Assembly: GCA_903813345.2 (NCBI GenBank)
Contig: CAIIXF020000005.1
Location: 34,041,375 to 34,105,374 of the forward strand
Source: Owenia fusiformis
Taxonomy: Eukaryota; Annelida; Polychaeta; Sabellida; Oweniidae
Direction: 5' to 3'
Length of the DNA: 64,000 nucleotides
The notes beneath the pieces were generated by a model. That model saw nothing but the letters and a program-made list of their open reading frames with translations, was not told the DNA's origin and did no database searches. The position numbers and the translations under genes are program-made. Below are positions 23,177-35,500 of the stretch, piece after piece. Numbering within the stretch: position 1 is the stretch's first letter; every line of letters starts with the position of its first letter.

Positions 23177-24197
23177 ATTGAAGGCATTGTGATTGTTAAA
23201 TATGAATATAATATTAAAACAATAAAAACTGTAGTCGTAGAAAATGTGCGTTGTCTGTTTTTGGCTCACGTTTGTCCTTCTGTCTGTCCATATATTCATC
23301 CATTAGTTGCTCCCTTGGTACGTGAAATCAAATATTTTTCCGTCCCAGGATTAAAGTGTTGTGTCAAAATGGCATTAATGAAAACACTGAATGACACATG
23401 CATCAATTCTGTTTTCTTCATTATTATCCCAACGAACGAAGTTCGGTAGGGATATAGTGAAGCCCTCTGGATTTGCAATTTTCTGATCTTGTCAAAGTAT
23501 GGTTATATATTAAACTCATAGATGGTAAATACTACATTGTGACATATACTGATTCATGAATTTAATGTTCGTTGGGATTATGCTACTCCGTGAAGTTGCA
23601 GATATCTAGTTTATTTATTCAAGTGTAGAACTGGTTAGGTTTTGGGCATTCTTGGTAAATGTTAAAGCAGCCATTTTGGATTTTCTTTCCCAAAATCTTG
23701 TCATTTCCAGTCAAACCATTTGAGGGATCTCATTTAAAATTTTAGTGATGGTTCTACGTATGGAAGTTGCTTTCATACATAGAAATATCTTGCTTTCTGG
23801 CAGCCATTTTGAGAAGTTTTTTAGATGATCATCGCAATTGCAGAAAACAATCTAACAGAATTGCTTAAAATGTTACGTGTTAAATAAGAGAAGTTCTAAA
23901 GCTGCCCCACACCGCATATTTTGATGAAATGTTGTCCACCATGTGTCTTGTTTTAGTATTATTCCCAGGTTTTCAATACGAGGTTTATTCAAGAGAACTC
24001 TTAATTAAAAAGCAATTGAAAGTATTTGTACGGACATTTCACTTAAAAGACACATGGGCTTTAATTTAATGCAAAGGATTTCTAGCAAAGGACGTATTCT
24101 AGTATTTCTAAGCCATATTAAACTCAATGTTGGCCACTATACAAGTTAAATTAAATACAAAAGTCAGAACTTATTTGCATAATAGTTAGGATATATA
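23177..24197. repeat. Intergenic sequence with hairpin-type dispersed repeat
   Basis: Bases 23,425-23,456 form a hairpin centred on CGAACGAAGTTCG inside TATCCC...GGGATA. GTTCGTTGGGATTATG follows at 23,566. The family is also seen at 21,339 and 40,369. Bases 23,640-23,830 share TTTTGGGCATTC and GCCATTTT with other local relics. No gene. Confidence 0.5.
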
Positions 24198-24203
24198 TTT
24201 ATT
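24198..24203 (-). terminator. Poly(A) signal of ZP gene A
   Basis: AATAAA on the minus strand, about 210 nt downstream of the stop. The surrounding 3' flank is homologous to the 3' flank of the paralogous exon 9 near 31,870-31,920. Confidence 0.5.
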
Positions 24204-24414
24204 GGAGAAAACCAAAGTATGGATACTTTAATAAGGCTATATTAACTTAATTAATTAATTTATATTAACTCAAGTCCATGTTCAAATGATAGATCAGTTT
24301 CCATTCTTAGCTCTTCCTCTTAGCTGAGTAATGTTCCCTTGTTGCGTTGTGACATTGCAGTGTATTGGATGTTGTATTTTGTATCCACGTCATTCAGTCG
24401 AATTCATGTACGGT

Positions 24415-27400
24415 TTAGAAGGCATTATCTGGTACGCTGTGGTAGTGAGAAGGCTGTCTCTTTCGGATCCTGCGCACCACTAAAGCCACAACAAGGGTGA
24501 TGTTCAAAGCCAAGGCTACCATACACAGCAGTGCAACAGGCCATGACGTCTTACCTATGGTAAAATATAGAAAATTGTGTAAAAACATTGTTTTTGGTGT
24601 TTACCTTTTTGATCATACATCGACCAATTTCTTAATGAATTATTTATCTCCAAGACATGACATATATGATATACATTTTGCTTCCATGTGCATTTTTCCA
24701 ATGCGAAACCCGTTTTAAAGCAAGAATTGATGAATAGATGAATAATTGACTATTCCTAAGTTATCTTTATTTGGGTTTCCATTTGCTTTAATGTATCTGA
24801 AAATGTTCATCATAAAATGGGCTAGTTAAGGGTTGGAAATATCTAAATTCTGATTCAGTTTATTTTCTGATATTTTAGGAACAGAAGAATCATTTTCATT
24901 CTCATAATATTTGAGAATATACATAAACCCAAAATCAAAGGAAGTAAGCCATAAAGAACCACCCGATCAATGAATTAATAAATTAAAATAAACTGTCTCA
25001 CCAAATGCCTCTCTAACAGAGAATGACTTCTCTGTTTGTTCCAGGGTGATTGCATCACTGGAAATAGGGATGCTCCTAACCATTCTGTCTTGTGCAACCA
25101 ACCCTTGTTTCTGAGCCTCGTATACACTTCTTTTACTGATCAAGGAACTGTTTCCAAAGATTTGAGCCGGACTTACGAGTGTTGCATTATATAGACTTCT
25201 CTTCAAACGAGCGCCTTCAACACATTTCTACAAACAAAATTTTATACATTGGGAACATATATCACTGAACTCTTCAGAATGCAAACATATAAAGAATTTC
25301 CTACTTGGATGTGTCGGATACAAAGTTTCTTTCGAGGTAAATATAAATATGTGTAAATCTCCTGGGTCTGCAAGGTTTCGAATGAAAAACACATATTTCC
25401 CAATGGGTAAATCCTGTATCCAATACCGACTGTGCATGACTTTATATTATATCTCATGGGGTTCCAAAATTCAAGACTTTTAGTATTGATTTTACAAAAA
25501 AAGATCCTTAGCCTAATTTTTTTAATTCAATAGAGAAGGGCCGGACAGCTGTTTGTCCCAAAACTATCGGTGTATTCCCTTAAATAATTGATAATTCTGC
25601 AAATATGAAATTAACTTATTACTCTTAAAACTGATAAAATAATTGCGCCCTCATATCATTAACCTTTTCAACTTCCTGATAATGAAACATATTTATACTG
25701 CAATTGAAACAAACAAAAAATAGTAGAATTACATTTTTACAAATATGTTGTTACCTTTTTTGGTTGGTTACATGCTCCAGTTTTGTCATCATCTTTACAA
25801 ACGGCAGCCTGACAATGGAGGTAGATCTCTTTGATATCTCCAGTGAACTGGAAGGCCAGGAATCCAAATTTGTATTGAGTTCCTGATGATCGTACAGTGA
25901 ATACAGTGTCATCTTTGAAACAACTGAAAAACAAAACAAGCATTATGACAACATTGCGTATTAAGACAAACTAGTACAATGTACATGATATATGACAACT
26001 CGGTTGGTTTGATGATTCCTTTGATTTTTAGAGAGCTTTTGTAGCTCTGCTTTTTAAATCCTGTTCTTTTTATTACCTGTCTTCAATGAGTGAGTAGGTG
26101 TTGATAGCATTCTTTCTGTCCTCACTTGGAGATGCAAAACAATTCTGGACTCCCATTTTCAAACCAGAATTGTCAGCATCTGTCAATCGCACGTCAGCAA
26201 AAACATTCTCAGTTGTAGCAATCTAAAACAGTTAAGATCGTGTTTACAGTTGTTTCTCAGCCTCTGTAACAGTAACAGTTTTCATTTTGCTGAGTAACAC
26301 ACAGAGAAGTGTCCTGTAATCATTAATTGAATAGACCAATCCAAATTATGCCATCTAATGGTTATGATGTCATTCTTACAATTTCAGTGCAGAAATAGGA
26401 TTAAAATATTGCTAATTTTCAAAAACTTCTTTTAATTTTGTTTCCAAACATTGCTGCTGCCTGTAAAGTATGACATCATAAATACATGTATAGCCAATAT
26501 ACCCTAGTTTCCTTGGTTCACAAACAGGGGTCAGGATTTATTGGAAAGGTCTATTATACCGTAATGCTGGAATCAATTCTAAAAGCATTCAGATTACATA
26601 AATTACAAAAAATTATGACAGATTTCTATACCTCTTTTTCAGGAGAGAGAACCCTTGAGGTGTTTGCATTTTCATAGAGTTTCAAAGTAAATGTAAACTC
26701 TCCCATTTTCTCATCTCTGTACGATACTTTCCTGCAGAAAACAAAATATCATGTTTTATGTAAATCCCGTTTAAGACAAATGTTATGTTACAGGCTATCA
26801 ATAAAGTTCACAAATCACCCAAATTAATATTTCAAGATATTATATTAAACCTGGATGAATTATAGAACAAAGACGCGCAATTACATAACTAAGGGTCAAA
26901 TGATTATAACATGTATTAAAACTAATGTTCAAAATATTGTTGTAGTAGTAGCAGCGGAATAAAAACGTCCACATTTTCAAATTCCCATTAAATTGTGCGA
27001 AATACACAAAATCAATGACAAATGCATGTTAGAAATTAAAAATTGAAGTTCAACTTAATGAGTTGACAATTTTTTGTATGTGGATAAAATGAAAGGTCAA
27101 CATAAATAGAAAAAAAGCAAGGAGCTCCTGCGTATCGAATAGTATTACTTTTTGTATTTTATATTATTTATTTGGCTATAAACTGTATAATATAATATCA
27201 CATTTTCCACCTTGGTAAATTTTTTCTAGTTTTGGAATACAAGCTTACCCCCTTGTTGCAACAAATTTAGCTGGTTCAATTTCAGCCAATCTGTCATATT
27301 TGCATATAACGTCCAGGGCAAACTGACTCTTTCTGATGATGACTCCATTCTTAGCTGGCGCACTACCTCCAATAATTTTAGCTTCATACATTATGTCATC

Positions 27401-28791
27401 TTGATTTTCCTACAATGGTAACAGTATAATCATTGACATTTTGTGACATTTCAATTTGATTTCAATCACATTACTTCAAAAGTGATTTGTTTACTAAGCT
27501 AGTAACTGTATACAGTGTAGTGTCTTGTTTAGTTTAATAAAATGATATACCGTCAAAGTGAAGCATTCCGAAAGGGACATTTCTCCATTGAATACTCCAA
27601 GGCCTCCATTGTAGTCAATCTTGCAGTCAGTGTTGCCTTCAACGTGTAGGGGTTCACCGATGTTGAGATTTTCTTTTGTGATAATTGAAGAAGGAACTAG
27701 GATGTCGATGTTAAGGTCGGCTGAACAATTTACATGGCCTGCACCAAGGCTTGTAATAGGGGCTGTTCCATGAAATAAATTCAAAATGTGTTTATTCAGC
27801 AATGCTTGCAATGGGAATTGAACCATAAAAACAAGGCATAACATGACATGACAAAATGTCACCACCTGCAAATGGTTACAATTTATTTTTTAGACCTGAA
27901 TGTGTATTTTCAATTAATGTTAACTAAACTAAAATCAAAATAACCGTCAATTTTTCATTTTATAGAATATGGTTCTATTTTCCTCGGAAAGACTGTTTGA
28001 AATAACTTACCAACAATCGAAGAAGTACTGTAATATCGTCTGGTTGATGTTGGGGCAATCACGGTCGTCCTAGGTCGATAACTGGATCGTTTTGGAATTA
28101 CAGTGGTTGGCAGAGGTCGATAACTGGTTCGTTTTGGAATAACAGTGGTTGTCATGCGTCGAGTTGAACTTGGCAGCCGAGTTGTTGGTAGCTGAGGTGT
28201 TGGCAGCCGAGTTGTTGGTAGCTGAGTTGTTGGCAGTTGAAGTTGAGTTGTCTGTTGAGGTTTTACTGGAAATGAAAGAAACATGTATGACACATATGAG
28301 ACAGCTTTTGCGCATGCGATACACACGCTACCATCCTCTAAACACTGCAAATAAAATCGAATATAATAAGTCTCAGTTTGTTTGTAATAATTTCATTATG
28401 CTGAACACCCGACCCAATGTACATCTTTGGCAGAGTATTATTATTTGAGGAATAACTAATATCGAAGTTAAAATTGTTGCTTCGTAAATCATCCCAAGAA
28501 CAATGTATTTTCATGAAGACACCCATTGTATGTTAAACTTTCATTTGAGAAACGATTTATTTTCCCATTTTAGGTACAATTTCAAAAGTGATTCCTGCAT
28601 GACGATGAAAATATTTTCAAAAGCCAAGCGTTATTAAATAAGTTATCGCCGAATTGAAAATGGACGTCGCTCGACCCACCTAGTATAATGTTATAAAGCT
28701 CATTAGTAATGCATTGTTGTATAGCTTATTTCAAAATAAACTTACCCGCCGCCAATGAAAGCAGAACGATTCCTAACGTTGTCACAAACAT
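24415..28791 (-). CDS. ZP-domain transmembrane protein with Thr/Pro-rich repeats (ZP gene A)
   Basis: Nine exons: 28791-28746, 28265-28011, 27762-27551, 27409-27249, 26731-26632, 26222-26077, 25923-25755, 25227-25002, 24554-24415. Phases agree, giving 484 aa. Order: signal peptide (MFVTTLGIVLLSLAAG); LPTTQ/LPTTR repeats plus two 14-residue PKR(T/S)SYRP repeats (about 17-100); ZP-N with four Cys (VNCSADL, TDCKID, SECFTL, VICKYD); ZP-C with QNCFASP, YSLIEDSCFKDDTV and IYLHCQAAVC; furin-type RLKRS near residue 373; transmembrane helix about 443-465; basic tail ending SVPDNAF. Such proteins are cleaved and polymerise into extracellular coats or matrices. Egg vitelline coat is one possibility; tissue cannot be read from sequence. 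Confidence 0.92.
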
Positions 28792-28862
28792 TTTTCTTCT
28801 TTTTCTGCTCCGATGTGTTGTCCTGTTGGTTTGTAACTGAGTGTTTGACAAAATAGCATACA

Positions 28863-28871
28863 TTTATATAG
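28863..28871 (-). promoter_or_regulatory. TATA box of ZP gene A
   Basis: TATATAAAT-type box on the minus strand, about 75 bp upstream of the ATG at 28,791. A start near 28,838 (TCAAACA context) would give a 5' UTR of about 45 nt. The 5' UTR and box region are partly conserved in the fossil copy at 12,112-12,165. Confidence 0.55.
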
Positions 28872-28879
28872 CAATATTT

Positions 28880-29690
28880 CGGCATACCAGTATCGAATAA
28901 ACCTAAAGCCTATTGTATGGGCTTTCTTGTTATTAATTATTTCCGGTCGAGAAAATAATTAATGAGGGTACCTGAAATTAATTTGATTAAAACTGTAAAA
29001 GGTAAAATTACTTATCCTATATTTATGCACATGTGCCAACATTTTTATGTAAACCTATTTTCAGACTTTTACATACTAGTAAATAAAAATATCATTCAAA
29101 AAGTCTAAAACCTCACAAAGTTAAATTTGACTGCTGGAAAAGAAAGCCTTCTTTGAATCACAATCTGTTGAACTTACTACCTCTAATTGTATTTTTAATG
29201 ATTCCAAATATTTCCTCTTTTATGATATGCAAAGTGTAAAAAAACTTTTACTTTTGAATAAATCGGAAAATCACATTTGGATAACAGGTCTTTGTAATTT
29301 TTAAGATCCACATATGGTCTACCCCGGAATTTCAAAAGTTAGCATTACAGTATGACTTCCTATTATTTCTAACAACTTGGGGACACCTAGTTAATAAGCA
29401 TGGGTATTTGAAGACACCGAGAAGCAGCAATAACTCTAGATTTATAAGTAGTATAGACTAAAGGGTCTTTATGTCAATAAATAATAAATAAAATATAAAG
29501 TAAATATGTAATAAATTTGCCCAATTTTGTGGCAATGTTCTCATTTCTCTTTTGGTTTAATCCTGTATGTATTAAGCTAGACAATCCAAGTGGCCAGTCT
29601 TGACTATTTCAACTTTGCTTGCATTAACCTTAACATATGTCTTATGACAATCATTTTGATTTGAAACATCTAACTCTGCAATAATAACAG
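28880..29690. other. Intergenic AT-rich DNA
   Basis: Between the ZP gene A promoter and the NCAPG partial duplicate. I see no ORF, repeat end or RNA signature. Confidence 0.4.
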
Positions 29691-29699
29691 AGAAAGATA

Positions 29700-30610
29700 A
29701 AGACAAAGCTGCAGCTAAACCTACTGTTCATAAGACCGGTGTGAAAGAATTTATGGTCCCTCAGGGATTATGGTCCCCCTTTTTAAAGGCCATTACTGGC
29801 CCTGATTGTGTATTATAATAAGGGAAAGAGGTAACCATATAAATCAATGGATACACCATAAATTAATAGGACCTCCTACCCTTTTACATCGGACCCAAAG
29901 CTGCAGTTAGGTCTAGCACAAGGGGCGTTGCCAAACCAGTCTCTAAGGCTACCATTAAAACTGCACCCGAGCTGAAGGAGGGAGAAAGCGTAGCTGGGTG
30001 AGTTCATTGTGGTCACTGTAGCCTGGTGTAATTTCAACCCTTTAAATGGATTTTTTTCATGTTTTCTTTATTTCATGATAATAAGTCATACAATACAGTA
30101 GTATTTTTACAATAGTAAAAAAGAGTAGTACCTATATTGTGTCAACCATTCGTCAATTTTCTCACCCTCATTTCAACAGATTCCCTTCCCCAAGATAATA
30201 TCGAACTTCTCTATTTCGATGTTGTTGAATTCCACATGCATGTCTTACAACAACATACGACATATGGTCTATTGCAGCTGCAGCATGCAACCAGCATGAA
30301 CACATTTGGAAATTAAAACCACCTCTCCTAAATTTCCACCAATAATAATTTACCATGCTAAACTCTTCAATCCAAAAGTATATTATTTCTAAAGCGAATG
30401 TTTTAGATGAGAACAAGAAATGAGAGCCAATGTATGAACCTTTGAAAGGTGTTGAAGCAAATAGTAAGAAAAAAAGAACAAGGGATAGATCCCTGTGTGG
30501 CACAAACTCCTCAATAAATAGACGAGCCCAGAAGATTTGGACCTTGGCTAATACTCTGCAGTCACATATTGGAAGCCAGCTTTTGTTTTGGGGGACTGGA
30601 ATGTTGAACA
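29700..30610 (+). pseudogene. NCAPG: Partial NCAPG duplicate (parts of exons 21 and 23)
   Basis: Bases 29,706-29,735 plus 29,893-29,999 match the Lys/Ala/Pro-rich end of NCAPG exon 21 (CTGCAGC(T/C)AAACCTACTGTTC, GCTGCAGTTAGGTCTAGCAC). Bases 30,440-30,605 match the last exon and 3' UTR (GCAAATAGTAAGAAAAAAAG, CACATATTGGAAGCCAGCTT). Exon 22 is not found. A Ginger1-like MITE splits the first part. In the second part the NCAPG stop TGA reads AGA. Intron-like sequence remains between the parts, so this is a segmental copy, not a processed one. Not expected to be functional. Confidence 0.8.
29740..29888. mobile_element. 149-bp Ginger1-like MITE, copy 2
   Basis: Inverted relative to copy 1 at 12,989-13,153. 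It begins TGTGAAAG and ends CTTTTACA. Target duplications are CCGG (29,736-29,739) and a mutated TCGG (29,889-29,892). The parental exon at 13,762-13,772 reads ACCGGTCCC with a single CCGG, which is the empty site. Confidence 0.8.
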
Positions 30611-30738
30611 TCTACGGCGGCCGTACATCCCAAAACCGAGAGAAGTATGCAGCATAGGAATAAGCAGGACGATGTAGATTTCCTACATCGATTTTGTGAA
30701 ACTATGACCGTTGTACGGTCGCCGTGGAGAAAATGTTA

Positions 30739-31198
30739 CACCCCAGTCACATTTGTCGTACGAAGGGCGTGCGTCGACCACAGATCAATTAAATCAGTGT
30801 ATTTCTGCGGCAAGCGTAGGAAAACTACGCTCGCCTTGCAGCCTCCGTACGGCGTATCCAGTTTTTTACAGGCCGCAGGGTCGCCGTAGAAATTATAACT
30901 CGGAGTTATAATATTTGTTCATTTCTGAGGTCCCCGTAGAAATCAACTGGCTCAACAAGATTGAATCATTATTTGTCAATGTTTCACGATCACTTTTCAT
31001 TTGATATTACATCCTAGCACTATGAATAACATTTATAAATTGTCCCGATGTAAATAAAATGAAAAAAGTTTTACTTATCAACAGAAATTTAAAATTCACC
31101 GTGCGGCTGCCGTGGGAAATGTGACTGCGAGCGTAGAAATGTTACTGGCCGCAGAAATGATAGACCGCAAGGTCGCCGTAGGAAATGTGACTGGGGTG
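30739..31198. mobile_element. 460-bp TIR element with TTA target duplication
   Basis: The ends are CACCCCAGTCACATTT and its complement, flanked by TTA at 30,736-30,738 and 31,199-31,201. The interior repeats the motif GTCGCCGTAGAAAT and variants near both ends. GC content is visibly higher than in the surroundings. The TTA duplication fits PIF/Harbinger, while the CAC start and subterminal motifs also fit CACTA. No transposase. Confidence 0.8.
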
Positions 31199-31201
31199 TT
31201 A

Positions 31202-31879
31202 CTGAGGCTTTACTTTCCTCGGTCCGACATATTTAGTTGCCTATAACAGTTCAAATTTAGCTTTATATATAATCATTATGATAATACTTAAGTAGCAAAT
31301 TAACATTCACAAATTCAAGTAAACATATTTTGACTTGTAAATGTCTTTGTTTTGTTTTATGGATCATTAGTTAAAGCAAGCCAAAACATATAGATTTGAA
31401 ATCAATTGTCATATTCTAATGTTCAAACTGTTAGGTCAAGATTATACTTGTAACAAGCTAAAGAAATCCTTTCTAGGCTTTGCTGAAAAATAAGGAATTG
31501 TTATAAGGAATTGAAACCTCCGTGTGCTTTCATTTGGCACTTTTTAATGTGGATCCTGGCTATGGCATTAACGGTTGAGAAACCGGGACCGAAAACAGAA
31601 ATAGTTATTAGTATTGACTGTTAGTATTGACTGTCAATTTTTCATCTACGTGTATTGAAATGACCTCAGTATGAATAAAAAGCTCCTTGGTGTTCTGGTC
31701 CAGGATTGTGACATTGGTTCTCGATTAGATGGGAGAAGGGGCTGTTAGACATTATTTCTTTAAGGTTAGATCATGTTTTTGGATAAAGGGTTTATTTTTC
31801 TTATGACAGGTTTACACTTAGAATTTGCTTATCTTGCTATGTTTCTTTCTTTCAAGAAATATCAAACACAAAAGACGGA
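31202..31879. other. Intergenic sequence, nothing recognised
   Basis: No ORF, repeat end or RNA gene found. Confidence 0.4.
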
Positions 31880-31885
31880 TTTATT
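31880..31885 (-). terminator. Candidate poly(A) signal of ZP gene B
   Basis: AATAAA on the minus strand, in a block homologous to the 3' flank of gene A (TTATTTGCA, AATAGTTA, GGATATAT). It lies about 690 nt after the stop at 32,570, with unique sequence between. Confidence 0.4.
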
Positions 31886-32569
31886 TGCAGAATAGTTAAG
31901 GATATATTTTTAACAAAGAATAAGTACAAATTATTCAAGATAAAAGTTAAAGGGGCAAATAGCCCAATAATAGAAAGCTTCTAAATTCAGAATAACCTGT
32001 TAATAACACCATCAATAGATTTTGTTAAAATTGCCTATTGAAACTTTAAAGGCGCATGCGCCCTTGTTATTTCCAGTCATGTGCGTGCGCGCATTTGTTC
32101 AAACTTTGGTGTTTTCAGAAAATCAGCTTTATATCATCAAAGACTTTTGATGGTGTGTATTGCTGGTTGGTGCTCATCAAAATAGTATTGGTGAAATTAT
32201 GACTATGAAAATTTAACAAAATATTCATCAAGTGAAGAGAAGTTAAAATCGTTTGACAGAGTAATATTTTAAGAAAAATTTTAGAAGTCGAAGTAATAAG
32301 ATACATTAAGTTCTCAAGTCCGTTTCCAAATAGAGCAGTTCTTACTGGTCTCTCAGCTGTAAGTTGTTTCCATGTTGAGATGGTATTTGTGAAACAATGC
32401 ATGTTTTTTTTTTTTAACTGTATAATTATATGTAAATGTCTTGTAATTGATTTTGTGAGGAAACCAAGTGTTTGGTTTGAAACACAATAAAATCTTGAAT
32501 CTTGTTATATTACAGTGTATTGGATGTAGTATTCTGTATACACCCCATTCAGTCAAATTCATGTACGGT

Positions 32570-35500
32570 TTAGAAGGCATTATCTGGTACACTGTGATAG
32601 TGAGAAGGCTGTCTCTTTCGGATCCTACGCACAACTAAAGCCACAACAAGGGTGATGTTCAAAGCCAGGGCTACCATACACAGCAGTGCAACAGGCCATG
32701 ACGTCTTACCTATGGTAAAATAATAAAATTGTGTCAAATATTGCATGTTATGAGGTATCGTTCATTATAAAGTACCATTTGTTTTCTAATTGTTTTCTTG
32801 TATATTGAATTTCCAATGCAAAACTGCTTTGAAGCAACAATTGATGAACAAATGCAATAACCGTTACTTTATTGGTTTTCCATAATGCTTTTACATGTTT
32901 TTTTTTTATGGTTCATTTATTGAAATCATATATATATAATACATTAACAGGGCCTAGGCGAAAGCATTATTGGCCCTGTGAGAATACAACATACAAATTA
33001 TTACAGATGGCTTTTTGTTGAAACAACTGATTAAATGTTATAAATTGATAATTCAAATAATTTCCATTATTTTACAGAGAAAGTTAGTAAAAATCTTAAA
33101 TACACAACCTTTGATTTTGTTATTCACTAAATTATCTCCAAACAAAAGTGTATTGGTCTTTTGTTCTAAAGTGCATCCAATTAAAAAGAAATGGTTCAGT
33201 TCTGGCATCACCCTAAGCTCCCCCCAAAGTTCTTCTCTTTCTTTAACTAACAGCGGGCAATTGAAGATAAGGTGTTTTGAAGTTTGTTGTCTGTAGCCAC
33301 ATAAGCATTTTGGACTTTCTACATCTCTAAAATTATGTAAGAAAAAATGGCCAGAGAAAATAAAATCACATCTAATACGATTTAAGAATATTTCACTCTT
33401 TCGTGATAGTTCTAACTGAGATGTAGGTAATGGTAAATTTTTATCTTTAAGATGAGTTTTGACACTTCTCTTAAAACTAGCAAAACTTTTACTTTCTTTT
33501 TGATCAGTTGGGAGCTTTTCCCATAAACGTATTGCTCTAGTAACTGGGGATTTGGAAAAGGAGCCAATTGGCTTTGGGGCAGTAAAATGTCTAATCCTTC
33601 TAAGATTCACATTTTGTACCGGATTTCTATGCTGGTCAAAAATTCTTTGAAGGTATGAGGGGACAGTCTTGTTTTTAACCTGGTACATTAACTTTAAGTA
33701 TTTTTCATCTGTTCTAGTAGACAGTTCATTCCAATTTAATGATTTAAATAATTTAGTTTTTGACGTTCCTCGAATACACCCACTTATTAGTAAGGCAGCT
33801 CTATAATGCACCTGATCAAGTTTAGCAAGGTCATATTTAGTCGCTTTTTCAAATAAAATACTTCCATATTCCATTTTGGGGAGTATAAATGACAGATACA
33901 TTTTTTCTAAATGTTTTGATCTTATTTTGTTTTTTAGAGCTTTCAAAGGATTTAACATTGTGTTACATTTATCAATAGTTTCTAGTATATGAGGCCTAAA
34001 AGATAAGTGTTCATCTAATATTATTCCTAAGTGTTTGTGGTCACTTGATCTGTTAATTTTTTCATTGCTTAAAAAGACAGGCGGGTGTTGAAGGTATTTC
34101 CTTCTTGATCCCTTAAAAATAATTTCTACACTTTTTGAGGGTTTAAAAATTGACTTCCATTTAAGGGACCATTCTGAAAGTTTATCTATGTCAGATTGAA
34201 AATTTCTGTGGAGATCAAAAATATTTTTGTTTCTGTCACAAGGAAAAAAGATGGAGCTGTCGTCAGCATAAAGATATAATTGGCTATGATTAAGAACCTC
34301 ATTAAGGTCATTTATGTACAGGAGGAAGCAAAGTGGTCCAATTATTGATCCTTGAGGTATTGAACTGTTGATAAAAGCATCTGGGGAACGTTCTGAGAAC
34401 TCCCCATTTACTTTGACTTGGAGACATCTATTTGTCAAGTAAGACTTAATCAGGTTAATAATGGTATCAGAAAAACCATATGATTTTAACTTTTTTTAAC
34501 AGCAAATAATGCGGAACAGCGTCATACGCAGATTCTATATCTAAAAAAATTCCTCTGACGTCACAGTTATTATCTATTTGCTCATCAATCATGTTTACTA
34601 TTGTTATTAATTGTTTTTCAGTACTATGACCCGGAAGAAACCCGGATTGATTTTGATAGATCAGATTGTTTTCAATGACATATTTGAACATATTGTTGTA
34701 TATCAATCGTTCAAATATTTTTGAAACATTGTTTAACAGAGTAATTGGTCTGTAATTTTTGGGGTCACATTTGGAACCTTTATTTTTGAAAATTGGAACG
34801 ACAGTTCCTAGTTTCCAGGAACTTGGAAATGTGTTAAATTCTATAACTTTTTTGAAAAGATCAAATAATGGTTGGTCTATACTGTCGCAACACATTTTCA
34901 ACATTTTATTTGTTATTCCGTCTGGTCCACCTTGCTTGGTAGTATTAAGGTCACACAAAATTTTATTAACATCTTGTTTTGAAAAGTCAATACTTTCTAA
35001 GATTTGATCTGTTTTTGATGGAATATTTGGAGAGTCAAGTTCATCAAAATTGTGATGGAATTTGGTCAGAAATTGTTGCAAAAGTAAATCTGCATTTTCT
35101 TTGTTGTTTTTTGCCAAAATGTCCGTTTTTGTCAACATAGGAATATCTGAACAGAACTTTTTACCAAGTAATTTCTTGATTGCGATCCAATAAAATTTAC
35201 TATTTGATGAGTTTGCTTCCAAGTTAGTACAAATAGATTCATGATAGGACAATTTGGCTTTTGTGATTGCATTACTAACTACATCTGATTGGACTTTGAA
35301 TTTTTCATAATTTTCAGTTGTGTGGTCAGTTTTTAGTTTCCTATAGAGCTTATCACGTTTATTAATTGAACTCTTGACTTCCTTTGTAAGCCAAGGCATA
35401 TCTTTGCTTTTTAAAACTTTTATTTTCCTGGGAATATGATCACTAAATATTGATAAAACAGTTGATGTAAAAATCTCAGTCATATTATCTATGTCTGTTA

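Noticed and set aside
28266-28350. Upstream extension of ZP gene A exon 2 (cysteine-containing frame)
   Set aside because: Using the acceptor near 28,348 puts a stop in the phase set by exon 1; the pyrimidine-rich acceptor at 28,266 keeps the frame and matches gene B.
30168-30611. 147-codon minus-strand ORF
   Set aside because: Antisense of the NCAPG partial duplicate; the equivalent antisense frame at 22,179-22,508 is likewise a shadow.
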